NCBI RefSeq assembly: GCF_000190315.1
Contig: NC_015151.1
Location: 558,001-622,000, forward strand
Length of the DNA: 64,000 nucleotides
Direction: 5' to 3'
Source of the DNA: Vulcanisaeta moutnovskia 768-28
GTDB taxonomy: Archaea; Thermoproteota; Thermoprotei; Thermoproteales; Thermocladiaceae
The position numbers were made by a program, and so were the translations under genes. Positions 62,237 to 64,000 of the stretch are shown here, piece after piece. Position 1 is the stretch's first letter, and each line of letters begins with the position of its first letter. A model generated the notes under the pieces. It was not told where the DNA came from, searched no databases, and saw nothing but the letters and a program-made list of their open reading frames with translations.

Positions 62237-63430
62237 TTATGCCCTTTGAATTATTATTGCATAGCCCTGTCCACCACCAACACATGCCGTTGCTAATCCA
62301 TACTCCTTACCCATTAACTGCAATTGCCTGGCCAATGTACCGGTGAGCCTGGCTCCAGTTGCGCCGAGTGGGTGACCTATTGCCACGGCACCTCCTTTAA
62401 TGTTTACCTTATTTTCATCAATGCCTAACTCCTTAATTGCATTTAATGTGACCACTGCAAATGCCTCATTTATCTCCCATAGGTCTATATCATCAACCTT
62501 AAGTCCTGCCTTAGCCAATGCCTTCTTTGATGCTGGTACTGGGCCTTCACCCATTATTGACGGGTCAACAGCAGCCCAGCCAAGAGATACGACCCTAGCC
62601 AATGGCTTCAAACCGAGTTCCTTAACCATCTTACCTGACATTAGTACGACTAGTGATGCGCCAGAGTTGAGGGGTGCTGAATTACCAGCCGTTATTATAC
62701 CACCAGGTTTAAAGGCAGGCGGTAACTTAGCTAATGCCTCTATTGACGTATTGGGTCTAACGCTTAGATCCTTGTCAACCACAGTCTTCTGACCATCCTT
62801 AACAACCTCTATTGGAAGTATCTCATCCCTGAAGTAACCCTCCTCATAGGCCTTAGTAGCAAGCATATGGCTTCTGTAGGACCACCTATCCATTTCCTCC
62901 CTGCTTATTTTCTTGAGAGTAGCTAACTTCTCGGCGGTTAATCCCATTACGTATCCCGTAGCCATGTCATACATGGCGTATTCAGGATTTGTGGCTAATT
63001 CAAGGTGTGGAACTATGTATGGATTATTGTACATTGGTACTCTCGATAGGTGCTCATAACCACCGGCAAACACTATGTCAGCCTGTCCCGTCCATATTTC
63101 CATTGCACCGATACCTATTGCATCGAAGGAAGAGGCACACTGCATATCCACAGCCATGGCCGGTATGGTGACCGGAAACTTCGCTAAGAACACGGGTATT
63201 CTACCACCCATGCTCCAATTATCACCGCCCTGAAGTGCATTACCAACTATTACATGGTCTATCTGCTCAGGCTTTATGCCAATATCCTGAACTGCCTTGA
63301 CAAGTAACTTCGAGAATAGTGTTGGCCCACTTATTTCATAAAATACATCGAACTTTGGATCCTCCCTCTTAACCCTGGAGAATGCAGTCCTCTTAAAGTA
63401 AACCATGTATACTTCCTTGTCCTCGCCCAT
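62237..63430 (-). CDS. Acetyl-CoA C-acetyltransferase (thiolase)
   Basis: A 397-residue thiolase-superfamily enzyme. Catalytic residues: nucleophile Cys98 in DMQCASSFD, His in GHPLGATGA and Cys in CVGGGQG near the C-terminus, plus the INEAFAV motif. Two acetyl-CoA condense to acetoacetyl-CoA (first mevalonate-pathway step) or the reverse in fatty-acid or acyl-CoA degradation. No HMG-CoA synthase or DUF35 partner is adjacent, so direction is undecided. All residues needed for degradative/biosynthetic thiolase are present, unlike SCP2-type archaeal paralogues, which lack the second Cys. Confidence 0.9.
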   Translation of the reverse strand: MGEDKEVYMVYFKRTAFSRVKREDPKFDVFYEISGPTLFSKLLVKAVQDIGIKPEQIDHVIVGNALQGGDNWSMGGRIPVFLAKFPVTIPAMAVDMQCASSFDAIGIGAMEIWTGQADIVFAGGYEHLSRVPMYNNPYIVPHLELATNPEYAMYDMATGYVMGLTAEKLATLKKISREEMDRWSYRSHMLATKAYEEGYFRDEILPIEVVKDGQKTVVDKDLSVRPNTSIEALAKLPPAFKPGGIITAGNSAPLNSGASLVVLMSGKMVKELGLKPLARVVSLGWAAVDPSIMGEGPVPASKKALAKAGLKVDDIDLWEINEAFAVVTLNAIKELGIDENKVNIKGGAVAIGHPLGATGARLTGTLARQLQLMGKEYGLATACVGGGQGYAIIIQRA

Positions 63431-63477
63431 TCTAATCGGGCTTTAGTACTCTCAGCGTATTAATATTGCTTATTCAC

Positions 63478-63486
63478 ATATAAACT
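63478..63486 (+). promoter_or_regulatory. TATA box of the Fur-family gene
   Basis: catataaac element centred near 63481, about 26 bp before the GTG at 63507. It supports a leaderless transcript and the GTG start over the internal ATG at 63552. Confidence 0.55.
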
Positions 63487-63506
63487 ATATAGGGTTTAGC
63501 CAGGAC

Positions 63507-63980
63507 GTGAGTTCAGAAAGATTTTTATCCAGAAATAATTATTATCTCGAAATGAATGAAACAGATGAAATAGTAAGATTACTAAGGAGTAGGGGGCTTA
63601 AGGTAACGCCGCAAAGAATTGCAATACTAAGATTACTGAAGAACGGTGGGCATTTTAATATTGAACAGGTGCTTAATGAGTTAAGGAAGATTGAACCTAA
63701 CATTAGCATATCTACCGTGTACAATGCATTAAATACCTTCGTAGAGCTGGGCATACTGAGATCCTTCGAGGTTGATGGTAAGACTTGGTATGAGATTCGT
63801 AAGAAACCGCATATTAATGTTGTCTGTGAAGATACAGGTCAGATAATTGATGTTAATGTTGATGTTTCCACAATAGAGAGGAAGATAAGGAGTATGGGTA
63901 TAATGATTAGGGATCTTACCATTGTAGTTCGCGGCAATTGTATAAGTCCCTCTCTTTCAGGTGGTAATTCTCAGAAGTAA
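63507..63980 (+). CDS. Fur-family metal- or peroxide-responsive repressor
   Basis: 157 residues. The winged-helix DNA-binding domain is clear: LRSRGLKVTPQRIAILRLL, then the recognition region ISISTVYNALNTFVELGIL. The C-terminal dimerisation domain is KPHINVVCEDTGQIIDV. The usual CxxC that holds structural zinc is reduced to one Cys (VCEDTG), so metal binding may be altered. Fur, PerR and Zur branches cannot be separated here. Divergent from the thiolase gene, 76-bp gap. It ends just before the window edge. Confidence 0.85.
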   Translation: MSSERFLSRNNYYLEMNETDEIVRLLRSRGLKVTPQRIAILRLLKNGGHFNIEQVLNELRKIEPNISISTVYNALNTFVELGILRSFEVDGKTWYEIRKKPHINVVCEDTGQIIDVNVDVSTIERKIRSMGIMIRDLTIVVRGNCISPSLSGGNSQK

Positions 63981-64000
63981 GTTCTAACTCGAAATATTTA

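Overview
The window looks like a chromosomal segment of a hyperthermophilic crenarchaeon of the Thermoproteales, closest in character to Caldivirga or Vulcanisaeta. This placement is inferred from gene content, not from any search. It has reverse gyrase, archaeal L19e and L18, aIF1A, SRP54, NMD3, RIO1, a Thermoproteus-type GAPN, a ROK hexokinase, mevalonate kinase, an intron-containing tRNA, AT-rich DNA, and TATA boxes about 25 bp upstream of start codons (leaderless transcripts). There is no CRISPR array, rRNA operon, intact transposon or recognisable replication origin.

Layout. 1-7.0 kb: truncated FAD oxidoreductase, hexokinase, Cas4-like nuclease, UspA, MscS-like channel, TrkA-like protein, cytidine deaminase, Zn-ribbon protein, a DsbA-like secreted protein and a SpoIIM-like protein. 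7.0-7.5 kb: gene-poor stretch with a decayed TnpB end. 7.5-11.4 kb: ATPase subunit D, then a tight cluster of permuted GTPase, primase-like protein, membrane protein and Zn-ribbon, then a PD-(D/E)XK protein. 11.4-17.5 kb: GAPN, CBS protein, the two fumarase subunits on opposite strands, TauE-like transporter, MDR reductase. 17.5-23.6 kb: a PaREP1-like remnant, L19e, L18, two transporters, AspRS and a NusA-like KH protein. 23.7-29.5 kb: ABC transporter and a large membrane-anchored metallopeptidase. 29.6-36.7 kb: orphan IorA-like protein, a C/D box sRNA gene, MFS transporter, mevalonate kinase, PINA ATPase and a KaiC-like ATPase with Tyr/Gln/Asn-rich tails. 36.8-41.6 kb: SRP54, phosphodiesterase, HtrA, NMD3-like, aIF1A.

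41.6-51.0 kb is the most striking region. It is one minus-strand block of eight genes: a four-subunit 2-oxoacid:ferredoxin oxidoreductase, a giant HdrA-HdrA-MvhD fusion, an HdrC-HdrB fusion and both electron-transfer flavoprotein subunits. Overlaps or very short gaps suggest a single redox module that moves electrons from 2-oxoacid oxidation through ferredoxin to Hdr and ETF.

51-64 kb: RIO1 kinase, three small unknown genes, reverse gyrase, a class II ribonucleotide reductase interrupted by a LAGLIDADG intein, a DUF1922 protein, an isolated IS200/IS605-like right-end hairpin, tRNA-Gly(TCC) with a 16-nt intron, a thiolase and a Fur-family regulator.
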